Shown: positions 36,349-45,804, counted from the first letter of the stretch. The stretch is DNA of 64,000 nucleotides from Fusobacterium sp. SYSU M8D902 (GCF_040199715.1 NZ_JBEFNA010000004.1:31374-95373); one strand, 5' to 3'. The notes: generated by a model not told the origin, from the letters alone. A program made the numbers and translations.

Positions 36349-38736
36349 ATGTTAATTTCTTTAGACTGGTTAAAACAGTATGTTGATATAAAAGAAGATT
36401 TAAAAGAATTAGATAACGCTTTGACTATGATAGGGCAAGAGGTTGAGGCTATCGAAATTCAAGGTAAAGATCTTGACAATGTAGTTATAGGACACATTGT
36501 AGAGTATGGAAAACACCCTAACTCTGACAAGTTAACTCTTGTTAAAGTAGATGTTGGAAATGAAGAGGTTTTACAAATAGTTTGTGGAGCTCCAAACCAT
36601 AAATTAGGAGATAAGGTTGTTGTAGCTAAAATTGGTGCTGTACTTCCTGGAGATTTCAAAATTAAAAAGAGTAAAATTAGAGATGTAGAATCTTATGGTA
36701 TGCTATGCTCTCAAGTTGAACTTGGTATTGGAGAAGATGGAGATGGAATTATAATCCTTCCTGAAGATGCACCTATTGGAGAAGAGTATAGAAAATATAT
36801 GGGTCTAGATGACGTTATTTTTGAACTTGAAATAACTCCTAACAGACCAGATTGCCTATCTCATATAGGTATAGCTAGAGAGATAGCTGCTTACTATGGT
36901 AGAAAGGTAAAATACCCTTCTGTAACTTATACAGAGGCTATTGATCCTACTACAACTGTTGCTAAAGTTACTATCGAAGATAAAGAAAGATGTAAGAGAT
37001 ATATGGGAAGAGTTATCAGAAACGTTACTGTTGGTGAATCTCCTGAATGGCTTAAGAAAAGAATTAGAGCTATGGGATTAAAACCTATCAACAATATAGT
37101 TGATATTACTAACTTTGTAATGTTTGAATATAATCAACCTATGCACGCTTTTGACCTAGATAAAGTAGCTAATGGAAGTATTACAGTTAGAGCTGCTAAA
37201 GAGGGTGAAAAAATAGTAACTCTTGATGGTGTTGAAAGAGAATTAAATGGAGAATTAGTTATAGCTGATGATGAAAAAGTTACTGCTATTGCTGGAATTA
37301 TTGGTGGAGTTGGAACTGAAATCACTTCAGAAACTAAAAATGTATTCTTAGAAGTAGCATACTTCACTCCTGAAAATATTAGAAAAACAGGAAGAAAACT
37401 TGGAATCTCTACTGATTCATCTTATAGAAATGAGAGAGGAACTGATATAGAGAATATTCCTGATTCTAGTGAGAGAGCAGCTGCTCTTATTGCTGAATTA
37501 GCTGGTGGAGAGATCCTAGATGGAGCTATTGATAGATATGTTGAAAAGCCACAAAAATATGAGATCCCACTAAGCTTACAAAAATTAAATAAATTCATAG
37601 GAAAAGAGCTTTCTCCTGAGATTGTTGGAAAGATCTTAAGTAACTTAGGACTTGGAATTAAGACACTTTCTCAAGATACTCTAGTTATCACTCCACCTAC
37701 ATATAGAGGAGATCTAACTAGAACTGCTGATATCTATGAAGAAGTTATTAGAATGTATGGATTTGAAAATATTGAAGCTGTTATGCCAATTGAAAATATA
37801 CAAGCTGGTAAAAAAGCTCCAAATATTGATTTGATAGATAATACAAAGGAAATTTTAAGAGAGATCGGACTTCAAGAGGTTATAAACTACTCTTTTATTC
37901 CTAAAAATGTAGTGGATATACTTAATATAAAAGATAGGGTTATCGAGATCAAAAACCCATTAAGTGAAGATATGTCTATACTTAGACCTACTCTAATGTG
38001 GAGTTTACTTGCTAACATAAGAGATAATATCAATAGAAATCAATTTGATCTTAGATTATGTGAGGTTTCTAGAGTATTTACTCCAGCTGAAGAGTTAGCT
38101 GATGAAGATCTTAGAATCTGTATTGGACTTTCTGGTAGACCTGAGAGAACTCTATGGAATCCAAAACCAGAAGCTTATGATTTCTACACTCTTAAAGGTT
38201 ATGTAGAGAAGCTTATGGAGTACCTAGGTATAGCTAGATACAAACTTGAAAGAAGCAGTAACTGTAATTTCCATCCAGGAAGAAGTGCAGAGATTAAGAT
38301 AGGTAATGACACTATTGGAATCTTTGGAGAGATACATCCTGATGTTCAAGAGAAGATGGAGATAAAGAGAGAGAGAGTATATATAGCTGAATTAGACCTT
38401 ACTAAATGTACAAAATATATGAAAGGTCAAGCTAAATATGAGAAGATTGTCAAGTATCCAGAAGTTACTAGAGACCTTGCAATTGTTCTTTCTAAAGATG
38501 TACTTGTTGGTAATATGGTAGAAAACTTAAAAAGAGTATCTCCTATTATTGAAAACATCAATATTTTTGACGTTTATGAGGGAGAGAGAATAGACGCAGA
38601 TAAAAAATCTGTAGCTCTTAGTATCGTACTTAGAAATAAAGAAAAAACTCTTGATGAAAAAGAGATAAGTACTGCAATCGAAAAAATACTTACAACTATC
38701 TCAAAAGATTATAAAGGTGAGATCAGACAAGCATAA
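36349..38736 (+). CDS. pheT: phenylalanyl-tRNA synthetase beta subunit
   Basis: This 795-residue subunit includes the N-terminal EMAP/tRNA-binding domain (VVIGHIVEYGKHPNSDKLTL and QIVCGAPNHKLGDKV), the B3/B4 editing region with ITPNRPDCLSHIGIAREIAA, the B5 domain, and the C-terminal anticodon-binding domain (KYPEVTRDLAIVL). Editing removes mischarged tyrosine. The ATG follows TGGAGGAG. A terminator lies just after the stop, closing the pheST unit. Confidence 0.97.
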   Translation: MLISLDWLKQYVDIKEDLKELDNALTMIGQEVEAIEIQGKDLDNVVIGHIVEYGKHPNSDKLTLVKVDVGNEEVLQIVCGAPNHKLGDKVVVAKIGAVLPGDFKIKKSKIRDVESYGMLCSQVELGIGEDGDGIIILPEDAPIGEEYRKYMGLDDVIFELEITPNRPDCLSHIGIAREIAAYYGRKVKYPSVTYTEAIDPTTTVAKVTIEDKERCKRYMGRVIRNVTVGESPEWLKKRIRAMGLKPINNIVDITNFVMFEYNQPMHAFDLDKVANGSITVRAAKEGEKIVTLDGVERELNGELVIADDEKVTAIAGIIGGVGTEITSETKNVFLEVAYFTPENIRKTGRKLGISTDSSYRNERGTDIENIPDSSERAAALIAELAGGEILDGAIDRYVEKPQKYEIPLSLQKLNKFIGKELSPEIVGKILSNLGLGIKTLSQDTLVITPPTYRGDLTRTADIYEEVIRMYGFENIEAVMPIENIQAGKKAPNIDLIDNTKEILREIGLQEVINYSFIPKNVVDILNIKDRVIEIKNPLSEDMSILRPTLMWSLLANIRDNINRNQFDLRLCEVSRVFTPAEELADEDLRICIGLSGRPERTLWNPKPEAYDFYTLKGYVEKLMEYLGIARYKLERSSNCNFHPGRSAEIKIGNDTIGIFGEIHPDVQEKMEIKRERVYIAELDLTKCTKYMKGQAKYEKIVKYPEVTRDLAIVLSKDVLVGNMVENLKRVSPIIENINIFDVYEGERIDADKKSVALSIVLRNKEKTLDEKEISTAIEKILTTISKDYKGEIRQA

Positions 38737-38742
38737 ATTAAC

Positions 38743-38794
38743 AAAGTGAAAAAAGCTTGAAAAGGAGTTTTTCTAGCTTTCTTCACTTTTTTTT
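38743..38794 (+). terminator. terminator of pheST
   Basis: An imperfect hairpin joins AAAGTGAAAAAAGCT (from 38744) to AGCTTTCTTCACTTT and is followed by eight T. Confidence 0.8.
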
Positions 38795-38834
38795 AAATGG
38801 TTAACAAAAATTTTATATACTTAAGGAGGTTAGA

Positions 38835-40043
38835 ATGGATAGTTTAAAGGAGTTGTTTAAGATAGGAAATGGACCTTCAAGTTCTCATACAATGGGTCCA
38901 GAGAGAGCAGCTAAAAAATTTAAAGCAAAAAATCCAAATGCCACAAAATTTGAAGTTGAACTATATGGTTCTCTAGCACTTACTGGTAAAGGACATCTTA
39001 CTGACTGGATAATAATTGAGACTATGAAACCTATTCCTACTGATATAGTTTGGAAACCTGAAATTGTTCATAGATACCATACTAATGGAATGCTTTTTAA
39101 AGCATTTGACAAAGATAATAAGCAGATAGATGAATGGTTGGTATTCTCTGTTGGTGGTGGAACTATAATGGAGCATTACCAAGAGAGAAAAGGAGCTCTA
39201 TCTGTGTATACTTTAAATACTATGAAAGACATTCAACAGTGGTGTGAAGAGAATCAAAAAGAGTATTGGGAGTATGTAGTAGAGTGTGAAGGAGAGGAGA
39301 TTTTTCCATTCCTAAAAGAGATTTGGGAGGCTATGAAAGCTGCGGTTGAAAAGGGAATCTCTACAACTGGTATCCTTCCAGGAAGTTTAAAATACCCTAG
39401 AAAAGCTTCTAACTTCTATAGAAAGGCTAGAAATAATCACAGTAGAGGTGGTTTCTTAGGTAGAATATTTGCCTATACACTTGCTGTTTCAGAGGAAAAT
39501 GGAGCTGGAGGAAGAGTTGTTACTGCTCCTACTTGTGGTGCTTGTGGAGTTATCCCAGGACTTTTATACGCTATGAGAGAGGAGTATGATCTAAGTGAAG
39601 ACGAGATCTTAAGAAGCTTAGCTGTAGCTGGTCTTATTGGAAACTTGATCAAAGAGAATGCTACAATATCAGGTGCTGAAGGTGGTTGTCAAGCTGAGAT
39701 AGGTTCTGCTTGTTCAATGGCTGCTGCTATGGCTTGTTTCCTTTTAGGTGGATCTCTTGCTCAGATAGAATATGCTGCAGAGATGGCTTTAGAACATCAT
39801 CTTGGATTGACTTGTGACCCTGTAGGTGGATATGTTCAAGTGCCTTGTATAGAGAGAAATGCTGCTGCTTCTGCTAGAGCTTTAGACGCTGCTGCTTACA
39901 GCCTATATACTGATGGAAAACATAAGGTTACATTTGATCAAGTTGTTAGAACTATGGGAGAAACAGGTAAGGATTTAAAACAGGAATACAGAGAAACTTC
40001 ATTGGGTGGTTTAGCTAAATTTACATTTAATGCTGAATGTTAA
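38835..40043 (+). CDS. sdaA: L-serine ammonia-lyase, iron-sulfur, single chain
   Basis: This 402-residue enzyme deaminates L-serine to pyruvate using an oxygen-sensitive 4Fe-4S cluster. The regulatory beta-like part starts LFKIGNGPSSSHTMGPERAA. The catalytic alpha-like part contains TAPTCGACGVIPGLLYA near residue 234, GSACSMAAAMACFLLGG near 290 and the conserved GLTCDPVGGYVQVPCIERN near 322, with the cluster cysteines. It is shorter than the E. coli enzymes (about 455 residues) because of a reduced N-terminal part. It has its own AAGGAGG site after the pheST terminator and is followed by pth at 18 bases. Confidence 0.95.
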   Translation: MDSLKELFKIGNGPSSSHTMGPERAAKKFKAKNPNATKFEVELYGSLALTGKGHLTDWIIIETMKPIPTDIVWKPEIVHRYHTNGMLFKAFDKDNKQIDEWLVFSVGGGTIMEHYQERKGALSVYTLNTMKDIQQWCEENQKEYWEYVVECEGEEIFPFLKEIWEAMKAAVEKGISTTGILPGSLKYPRKASNFYRKARNNHSRGGFLGRIFAYTLAVSEENGAGGRVVTAPTCGACGVIPGLLYAMREEYDLSEDEILRSLAVAGLIGNLIKENATISGAEGGCQAEIGSACSMAAAMACFLLGGSLAQIEYAAEMALEHHLGLTCDPVGGYVQVPCIERNAAASARALDAAAYSLYTDGKHKVTFDQVVRTMGETGKDLKQEYRETSLGGLAKFTFNAEC

Positions 40044-40061
40044 AAAGGAGATTACAAAATA

Positions 40062-40622
40062 ATGAAACTGATTGTTGGACTTGGAAATCCAGGGAATAAA
40101 TATGAAAAAACAAGACATAATATAGGATTTGAAGTAATTAATCAACTTCAAAAAGAACTTGGAATAACAAATGAAAGGGAGAAATTTCAAGGACTTTTAA
40201 GTGAAAAGATAGTTGATGGTGAGAAAATACTATTTTTAAAACCACAAACTTTTATGAATTTAAGTGGAAATTCTATCATAGAAGTTGTTAATTTTTATAA
40301 AATAGATCCAAAAAAAGAGTTAATTGTTATCTATGATGATATGGATCTTCCTGTTGGAAAATTGAGAGTAAAAGAGAAGGGAAGTTCTGGTGGGCACAAC
40401 GGTATAAAGTCGATTATATCACATCTTGGAGATCAATTTTTACGTATAAAATGTGGTATAGGTAGAGGAAAGGACAATACTATTGATTTTGTACTAGGAC
40501 AGTTTGATAAAAGTGAACAAAAAGAGGTAACATTAATGATTGAGACAGCTGCTAAATGTGCCATAGACATAGCTTTAGATCTGGATTTAGGAAAAATAAT
40601 GCAAAAATATAACAAAAAGTGA
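40062..40622 (+). CDS. pth: peptidyl-tRNA hydrolase
   Basis: This 186-residue enzyme releases tRNA from peptidyl-tRNA dropped by ribosomes. Catalytic and conserved parts are visible: MKLIVGLGNPGNKYEKTRHN with the active His20, KPQTFMNLSGNS near residue 66, VIYDDMDLPVGKLRVKEKGS with the catalytic Asp, and GGHNGIKSIISHLG. Length is normal. It lies close behind sdaA and 94 bases ahead of rnfC, with a promoter candidate in that gap. Confidence 0.97.
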   Translation: MKLIVGLGNPGNKYEKTRHNIGFEVINQLQKELGITNEREKFQGLLSEKIVDGEKILFLKPQTFMNLSGNSIIEVVNFYKIDPKKELIVIYDDMDLPVGKLRVKEKGSSGGHNGIKSIISHLGDQFLRIKCGIGRGKDNTIDFVLGQFDKSEQKEVTLMIETAAKCAIDIALDLDLGKIMQKYNKK

Positions 40623-40644
40623 TTAAAAAAATATCGAAAATATG

Positions 40645-40701
40645 TTGTTAAATAGTAATAAATATGATAAACTTAGTTTAGTAGTAATTAACTTTAAAGT
40701 T
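40645..40701 (+). promoter_or_regulatory. rnf promoter with two palindromes
   Basis: TTGTTA (40645-40650) is 17 bases from TAAACT (40668-40673). The -10 box is half of the palindrome TAAACTTAGTTTA (40668-40680). A second perfect palindrome, AACTTTAAAGTT, is at 40690-40701, just before the rnfC ribosome site. TTGTTAA at the -35 resembles a half site for the redox repressor Rex, but the second half is poor. Confidence 0.5.
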
Positions 40702-40716
40702 GAAAGGAGATTTTGT

Positions 40717-42027
40717 ATGAAATTTTTTGGTTTCAGAGGAGGAGTGCATCCACCTGAAAATAAAATTCAAACAGAAAATATGGCTGTTGAAGAACTGAAA
40801 GCACCAAAAATGTTGTATATCGCATTATTACAACATATCGGATCACCACTAGATCCAACTGTAGCTATTGGAGACAAGGTTTTAAAGGGACAAAAAATAG
40901 CTGATTCTCAAGCTTTTATGTCATCACCTATTCACTCTCCAGTAAGTGGAACAATCAAGAAGATAGAAGAACACGTTTTTCCTTTAATGGGAAGAATTAA
41001 AACTATCATTATTGAAAATGATGAACAAGAGACTTGGGCAGAGCTACCTAAAATCGAAAACTGGGAAGCTGCTGACAAAAAAGATCTACTTGCTATGATT
41101 AGAGAGAAAGGTATCGTTGGTATTGGAGGAGCTAGTTTCCCTACTCATATCAAACTTAATCCACCAGCTGATGCTAAAATTGATACTCTATTACTTAACG
41201 GAGCTGAGTGTGAGCCTTATCTAAACTCAGATAACAGACTTATGCTTGAGCACCCAGAAAAGATAATAAACGGTATCCAAATTATAAAGAAAATTCTTGG
41301 AATAAACAATGCCATAGTAGGTATTGAAGAGAATAAACCTGAAGCTATTGCTTCTATGAAAAAAGCTGCTGAAGGAACTGGAATTCAGATAGCACCTTTA
41401 AAAACAAAATACCCTCAAGGAGGAGAAAAACAACTTATTAAAGCTGTTCTAGATAGACAGGTTCCATCTGGAAAACTTCCATCTGCTGTTGGAGTTGTAG
41501 TTCAAAATACTGGTACTGCTGCTGCTATATATGATGGTATCGTTAATGGTATCCCATTAATAGAGAAAGTTGTTACTGTTTCAGGAAAAGCTATTGCTAC
41601 ACCTAAAAACGTTAAAATAGCTATTGGAACACCATTCTCTTATCTATTGGATTATTGTGGAGTAAATAGAGAGATAGTTGATAAGCTTGTAATGGGAGGA
41701 CCTATGATGGGAATGGCTCAATTCTCTGAAGATGCCCCTGTTATAAAAGGAACTTCTGGACTATTAGCTCTTACTAGAGAGGAAACAAATCCTTACAAAC
41801 CTAAATCTTGTATTGGGTGTGGAAAGTGTGTAGAAGCTTGTCCTATGGGATTAGAGCCTCTTATGTTTGCAAGACTTGCTGCTTTTGAGCAATGGGAACA
41901 ACTTGGACAATTCAGCTTAATGGATTGTATTGAGTGTGGATCTTGTGCATACATCTGTCCAGCTAATAGACCACTAACTGAAGCTATTAAAATAGGAAAA
42001 TCTAAATTAAGAGCAATGAAAAAATAG
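40717..42027 (+). CDS. rnfC: Rnf complex subunit RnfC
   Basis: ATG 40717 (after GAAAGGAGA) is preferred to an upstream in-frame start that lacks a ribosome site; conserved sequence begins FFGFRGGVHPPENK. The 436-residue peripheral subunit binds NADH and FMN (GIVGIGGASFPTHIKL and LLLNGAECEPYL near residue 150) and has two 4Fe-4S motifs near the C terminus, CIGCGKCVEACPMG and CIECGSCAYICPAN. It is the NAD-reactive entry of the sodium- or proton-pumping ferredoxin:NAD+ oxidoreductase. First gene of the six-gene rnfCDGEAB operon. Confidence 0.96.
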   Translation: MKFFGFRGGVHPPENKIQTENMAVEELKAPKMLYIALLQHIGSPLDPTVAIGDKVLKGQKIADSQAFMSSPIHSPVSGTIKKIEEHVFPLMGRIKTIIIENDEQETWAELPKIENWEAADKKDLLAMIREKGIVGIGGASFPTHIKLNPPADAKIDTLLLNGAECEPYLNSDNRLMLEHPEKIINGIQIIKKILGINNAIVGIEENKPEAIASMKKAAEGTGIQIAPLKTKYPQGGEKQLIKAVLDRQVPSGKLPSAVGVVVQNTGTAAAIYDGIVNGIPLIEKVVTVSGKAIATPKNVKIAIGTPFSYLLDYCGVNREIVDKLVMGGPMMGMAQFSEDAPVIKGTSGLLALTREETNPYKPKSCIGCGKCVEACPMGLEPLMFARLAAFEQWEQLGQFSLMDCIECGSCAYICPANRPLTEAIKIGKSKLRAMKK

Positions 42028-42070
42028 AAATAATTATAACTAAATTGTTATTAAGTTACAGGAGGGTAAA

Positions 42071-43015
42071 GTGACTAATATTTTAAAGATGGGGCCATCG
42101 CCTCATATAAGAACATCAGAAACAGTTGAAAAAGTAATGTATGATGTAATTATATCATTAATACCAGCGTTTCTATTTGCTGTTTATGTATTTGGTATAA
42201 GAGCATTTATAGTAACTGCTGTATCTATACTTACTTGTATGGTTACAGAGTATTTATGTCAAAAAGTAATGGGACAAGAGCCATCTATATTTGATGGAAG
42301 TGCTATTATTACAGGTATATTATTTGCTTTTGTAATTCCAGTTATTATGCCACTACAATATGTAGTTGTTGGTTGTGTGGTATCAATTGGTTTAGGTAAA
42401 ATGGTATTTGGAGGGCTTGGACACAATGTATTCAACCCTGCTTTAGTAGGAAGAGCTTTCGTTCAAGCATCTTGGCCAGTAGCTATCACTACATTTGCTT
42501 ATGATGGAAAAGCTGGAGCTACAGTACTTGATGCTATGAAGAGAGGTATTAACCTAGATTCTGTTCTATTAGAAGGTGGAAACCAATATTTACAAGCTTT
42601 CATTGGAAGAATGGGTGGATGTTTAGGAGAGACTTCAGCACTTGCATTATTAATAGGTGGAATATACCTAATCTATAAAAAGCAAATTGATTGGAAAGTT
42701 CCTGCAATTATAATTGGAACTGTATTCGTTTTAACTTGGGCTATGGGTGGAGATCCTGTAATGCATATACTATCTGGAGGACTTTTCTTAGGAGCTTTCT
42801 ATATGGCTACTGATATGGTTACAAGTCCTTACACTAACAAAGGTAAGATAATCTATGCTTTACTATTAGGACTTCTAATCTCTACTATAAGAATGAAAGG
42901 TGGATATCCTGAGGGAGTTGCATACTCTATCTTAATTATGAATGGAGTTGTACCTCTAATCAATAGATATACTAAACCTAAAAAATTTGGTGAGGTGAAA
43001 GCTAATGAAAAATAG
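42071..43015 (+). CDS. rnfD: Rnf complex subunit RnfD
   Basis: This 314-residue integral membrane subunit shares ancestry with NqrB. It has the conserved start LKMGPSPHIRTSETVEKVMY, about ten helices, and the flavin-attachment motif AYDGKAGATVLDAM with Thr151 as the expected covalent FMN site. GGLGHNVFNPALVGRAF near residue 115 is also conserved. It starts with GTG five bases after AGGAGGG. Its 3' end overlaps rnfG by 11 bases. Confidence 0.95.
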   Translation: MTNILKMGPSPHIRTSETVEKVMYDVIISLIPAFLFAVYVFGIRAFIVTAVSILTCMVTEYLCQKVMGQEPSIFDGSAIITGILFAFVIPVIMPLQYVVVGCVVSIGLGKMVFGGLGHNVFNPALVGRAFVQASWPVAITTFAYDGKAGATVLDAMKRGINLDSVLLEGGNQYLQAFIGRMGGCLGETSALALLIGGIYLIYKKQIDWKVPAIIIGTVFVLTWAMGGDPVMHILSGGLFLGAFYMATDMVTSPYTNKGKIIYALLLGLLISTIRMKGGYPEGVAYSILIMNGVVPLINRYTKPKKFGEVKANEK

Positions 43016-43538
43016 ATTTGTACATTATGGACTAGTTCTATTAGTTATAGCTGCAGTCTCAGCAGGAATCTTAGGATTAGTTAATGATTTTACTAAAGTT
43101 GTTATTGCTCAAAACAATGAAAAAGCACAAAATGAAGCTAAAAAACAAGTTTTAACTTCAGCTAATGAGTTTAAAGTTGCTGAGGCAATTGATGTTGAAG
43201 ATCTATCTTTTGTTCCTGGATATGATGCTAATGGAAACAAAGTTGGATATGTTGTAACAGTTGCTCAACCTGGATATGCAGGAAATATCACATTTACTCT
43301 TGGAATTAACTTAGATGGTACAATTGCTGGAGTAAGAGTTATTAACCAAGCTGAAACTCCAGGACTAGGAGCTAAAATAGCTGGAATAGAGTGGCAAGAT
43401 CACTGGATTGGAAAAAATTCTTCTTATGAATTTAATAAATCTGTTGACGCCTTTGCTGGAGCTACAATATCTCCTAACGCTGTTTATACAGGACTTATGA
43501 GAGCTTTAAAAGCTTATGAAACTGGGGTGAGTAAATAA
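43005..43538 (+). CDS. rnfG: Rnf complex subunit RnfG
   Basis: This 177-residue subunit has one N-terminal membrane helix (about 8-28) and an outside FMN-binding domain. The flavinylation motif is DAFAGATISPNAV with Thr154 as the likely covalent FMN site; the usual Ser/Thr two places before the Gly-Ala-Thr core is Ala here. INQAETPGLGAKI is the other conserved block. It passes electrons between RnfD and RnfC sides of the pump. A separate flavin transferase (ApbE) would be needed and is not in this window. Confidence 0.94.
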   Translation: MKNRFVHYGLVLLVIAAVSAGILGLVNDFTKVVIAQNNEKAQNEAKKQVLTSANEFKVAEAIDVEDLSFVPGYDANGNKVGYVVTVAQPGYAGNITFTLGINLDGTIAGVRVINQAETPGLGAKIAGIEWQDHWIGKNSSYEFNKSVDAFAGATISPNAVYTGLMRALKAYETGVSK

Positions 43539-44146
43539 TGAAAAATAATTATGGAAAAATAATATTATCAGGAATTTTTAAAGAAAACCCTATATTTGTA
43601 CTATTTTTAGGACTATGTCCAACACTTGGAGTTACAAGTTCAGCAATGAATGGTCTATCTATGGGATTAGCTGTTATTGCAGTTCTTGCTTGTTCTAACT
43701 TAATTATTTCTGCTCTTAAGAGCGTAATTCCTTCACAAGTTAGAATACCAGCATATATTATGATTATTGCTTCTCTAGTTACTATAGTACAAATGGTTAT
43801 GGAAGCATATACTCCTGATTTATATAAGGTACTAGGACTATTTATTCCTCTTATCGTTGTTAACTGTATTGTACTTGGAAGAGCTGAAAGTTTTGCATCT
43901 AAAAATGGAGTATTCGCATCTTTCTTAGATGGTATTGGATCAGGACTTGGATTTACTCTTGCATTAACAGTTTTAGGAATGATTAGAGAGGTTTTAGGAA
44001 ACGGAACTATATTCGGATTAAGAGTTACACCTGAATCATATTCACCAGCTCTTATATTCATACTAGCTCCTGGAGCATTTATTACAATTGCTTTCATCAA
44101 AGCTTTCCTTAACTATCTTGATATGAAAAAGAGTAAGGAGGGATAA
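43538..44146 (+). CDS. rnfE: Rnf complex subunit RnfE
   Basis: This 202-residue membrane subunit is homologous to NqrD. It has six helices and the conserved half-repeat segments FKENPIFVLFLGLCPTLGV near the start and IPLIVVNCIVLGRAESFASK near residue 105. The cysteines in these two segments belong to the intramembrane iron site shared with RnfA. The ATG overlaps the rnfG stop by one base, indicating coupling and fixed stoichiometry. Confidence 0.95.
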   Translation: MKNNYGKIILSGIFKENPIFVLFLGLCPTLGVTSSAMNGLSMGLAVIAVLACSNLIISALKSVIPSQVRIPAYIMIIASLVTIVQMVMEAYTPDLYKVLGLFIPLIVVNCIVLGRAESFASKNGVFASFLDGIGSGLGFTLALTVLGMIREVLGNGTIFGLRVTPESYSPALIFILAPGAFITIAFIKAFLNYLDMKKSKEG

Positions 44147-44148
44147 TC

Positions 44149-44733
44149 GTGAGTTTTGGTAGTTTATTTAGTATCATTATTGGTTCAATTTTTATAAATA
44201 ACGTTATTTTTGCTAAGTTCTTAGGATGTTGTCCATTTATGGGAGTTTCTAAGAAAGTTGATGCCTCTTTAGGAATGGGAATGGCTGTTACATTCGTTAT
44301 AACTATTGCATCTGCAGTAACTTGGCTTGTTTATCATTTTATATTAGCTCCTTTTGGATTGGAATATCTACAAACTATTGCTTTTATTCTAATAATTGCA
44401 GCATTAGTTCAATTCGTTGAGATGGCTATTGCTAAAACATCACCATCACTTTATAAAGCGTTGGGAGTTTTCCTACCTCTTATAACTACAAACTGTGCTG
44501 TACTAGGGGTTGCAATCATCAATATTCAATCTGAATACAACTTTATTGAAACTCTTGTAAATGGTTTCGCAGTTGCAGTAGGATTCTCACTTGCATTGGT
44601 TCTACTTGCTGGTATAAGAGAAAGAATAGAGTATTCTGCTATCCCAGCACCATTTAAAGGAATTCCAATTGCCTTCATCTGTGCAGGTTTACTTGCTATG
44701 GCATTTATGGGATTCAGTGGTATGAAAATTTAA
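44149..44733 (+). CDS. rnfA: Rnf complex subunit RnfA
   Basis: This 194-residue membrane subunit, homologous to NqrE, is inversely oriented relative to RnfE in the membrane. Conserved parts are NNVIFAKFLGCCPFMGVSKK near residue 17 and LPLITTNCAVLGVAI near 106, holding the iron-ligating cysteines. It begins with GTG after GGAGGGATAATC, two bases beyond the rnfE stop. Confidence 0.95.
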   Translation: MSFGSLFSIIIGSIFINNVIFAKFLGCCPFMGVSKKVDASLGMGMAVTFVITIASAVTWLVYHFILAPFGLEYLQTIAFILIIAALVQFVEMAIAKTSPSLYKALGVFLPLITTNCAVLGVAIINIQSEYNFIETLVNGFAVAVGFSLALVLLAGIRERIEYSAIPAPFKGIPIAFICAGLLAMAFMGFSGMKI

Positions 44734-44751
44734 TAATTATTGGAGGTAAAT

Positions 44752-45753
44752 ATGGAAGCGATATTAATACCAGCAATTGTGCTGGGGTTAACAGGACTTG
44801 CAATGGGACTTTTCCTAGCTTTTGCTTCAATTAAATTCGAAGTTCAAGTAGATCCTAAAATAGAAGCGATTAGTGGAATTCTTCCTGGAGCAAACTGTGG
44901 AGGATGTGGATATCCAGGATGTTCTGGATATGCAGCTGCAATAGTTGAAGAGGGAGCACCTATGTCATTATGTGCACCTGGTGGAGCTGCTGTAGCGGCA
45001 AAAATTGGAGAGATTATGGGAGCATCTGTAGATGTTTCTGGTGAAAAAGTTGTAGCTAGAGTTTTATGTCAAGGTGACAACACTAAGACTTCTAAAATAT
45101 ATGATTTTGATGGAGAACTTCAAACTTGTGCTGCTATGATGCTTTATGCTGGTGGAGACAAGTCTTGTGTTTACTCATGTTTAGGTCATGGAGATTGTGA
45201 AAAAGTTTGTCCTGTTGGAGCTATTAAAGTTAATGCTAATGGAATAGCTGAAGTTGATGAGGATAAATGTATCTCTTGTGGACTTTGTCAAAAAGCTTGT
45301 CCTAAGAAGGTAATAGCTATGTTACCACAAAGTAAAAAAGTTACTGTTACTTGTTCTTCTAAAGAAAAAGGTGTTAACGCTAAAAAAGCTTGTTCTGTAG
45401 CTTGTATCGGTTGTGGAATATGTGCTAAGAACTGTCCTGTTGGAGCTATCACAGTTGAAAACAACCTTGCTAAGATAGATCCAGCTAAATGTATCTCTTG
45501 TGGAATATGTGCTACTAAGTGTCCTACTAAGGCTATTGTAAGCGATATTAAAGAGATTAAAAAAGCTGAAATTATAGAAGACAACTGTAAAGGATGTACA
45601 GCTTGTGCTAGAAAGTGTCCTGTTGGAGCTATCGAAGGAGCTGTAAAAGAGAAACACCACGTAATAACTGATAAATGTGTTGGTTGTGGAATCTGTTTTG
45701 ATACTTGTAAGTTCAAAGCTATAAAAATGAATGTTGTTGATACATTAAAATAA
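44752..45753 (+). CDS. rnfB: Rnf complex subunit RnfB with multiple ferredoxin motifs
   Basis: ATG 44752 follows GGAGGTAA; an in-frame TTG upstream overlaps that site. The 333-residue subunit has an N-terminal membrane anchor, then the RnfB-specific 4Fe-4S site ANCGGCGYPGCSGYA near residue 48. Next come six cysteine groups of ferredoxin type: CLGHGDCEKVC, CISCGLCQKAC, CIGCGICAKNC, CISCGICATKC, CKGCTACARKC and CVGCGICFDTC. It accepts electrons from reduced ferredoxin. Proteobacterial RnfB has only two such motifs; the long form is typical of anaerobes. A terminator follows. Confidence 0.96.
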   Translation: MEAILIPAIVLGLTGLAMGLFLAFASIKFEVQVDPKIEAISGILPGANCGGCGYPGCSGYAAAIVEEGAPMSLCAPGGAAVAAKIGEIMGASVDVSGEKVVARVLCQGDNTKTSKIYDFDGELQTCAAMMLYAGGDKSCVYSCLGHGDCEKVCPVGAIKVNANGIAEVDEDKCISCGLCQKACPKKVIAMLPQSKKVTVTCSSKEKGVNAKKACSVACIGCGICAKNCPVGAITVENNLAKIDPAKCISCGICATKCPTKAIVSDIKEIKKAEIIEDNCKGCTACARKCPVGAIEGAVKEKHHVITDKCVGCGICFDTCKFKAIKMNVVDTLK

Positions 45754-45770
45754 GTTGATTAAGTAATTAT

Positions 45771-45801
45771 AAAAGGTGCTCTATTTAGGGCACCTTTTGT
45801 A
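45771..45801. terminator. terminator of the rnf operon
   Basis: AAAAGGTGC (45771-45779) pairs with GCACCTTTT (45790-45798) around a 10-base loop, with T-rich ends in both directions. The convergent GNAT gene ends four bases away and may use it too. Confidence 0.85.
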
Positions 45802-45804
45802 ATT

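Noticed and set aside
43549..44100. Long minus-strand open frame opposite rnfE
   Set aside because: It mirrors the codon periodicity of rnfE, has no ribosome site and gives a protein of unnatural composition.
45288..45716. Minus-strand open frames opposite rnfB
   Set aside because: They are shadows of the repetitive cysteine-rich rnfB coding sequence.
44880..45740. Repeated cysteine-coding segments looking like a DNA repeat array
   Set aside because: The repetition is explained by successive ferredoxin motifs of RnfB; it is protein-level repetition and not CRISPR or tandem DNA.
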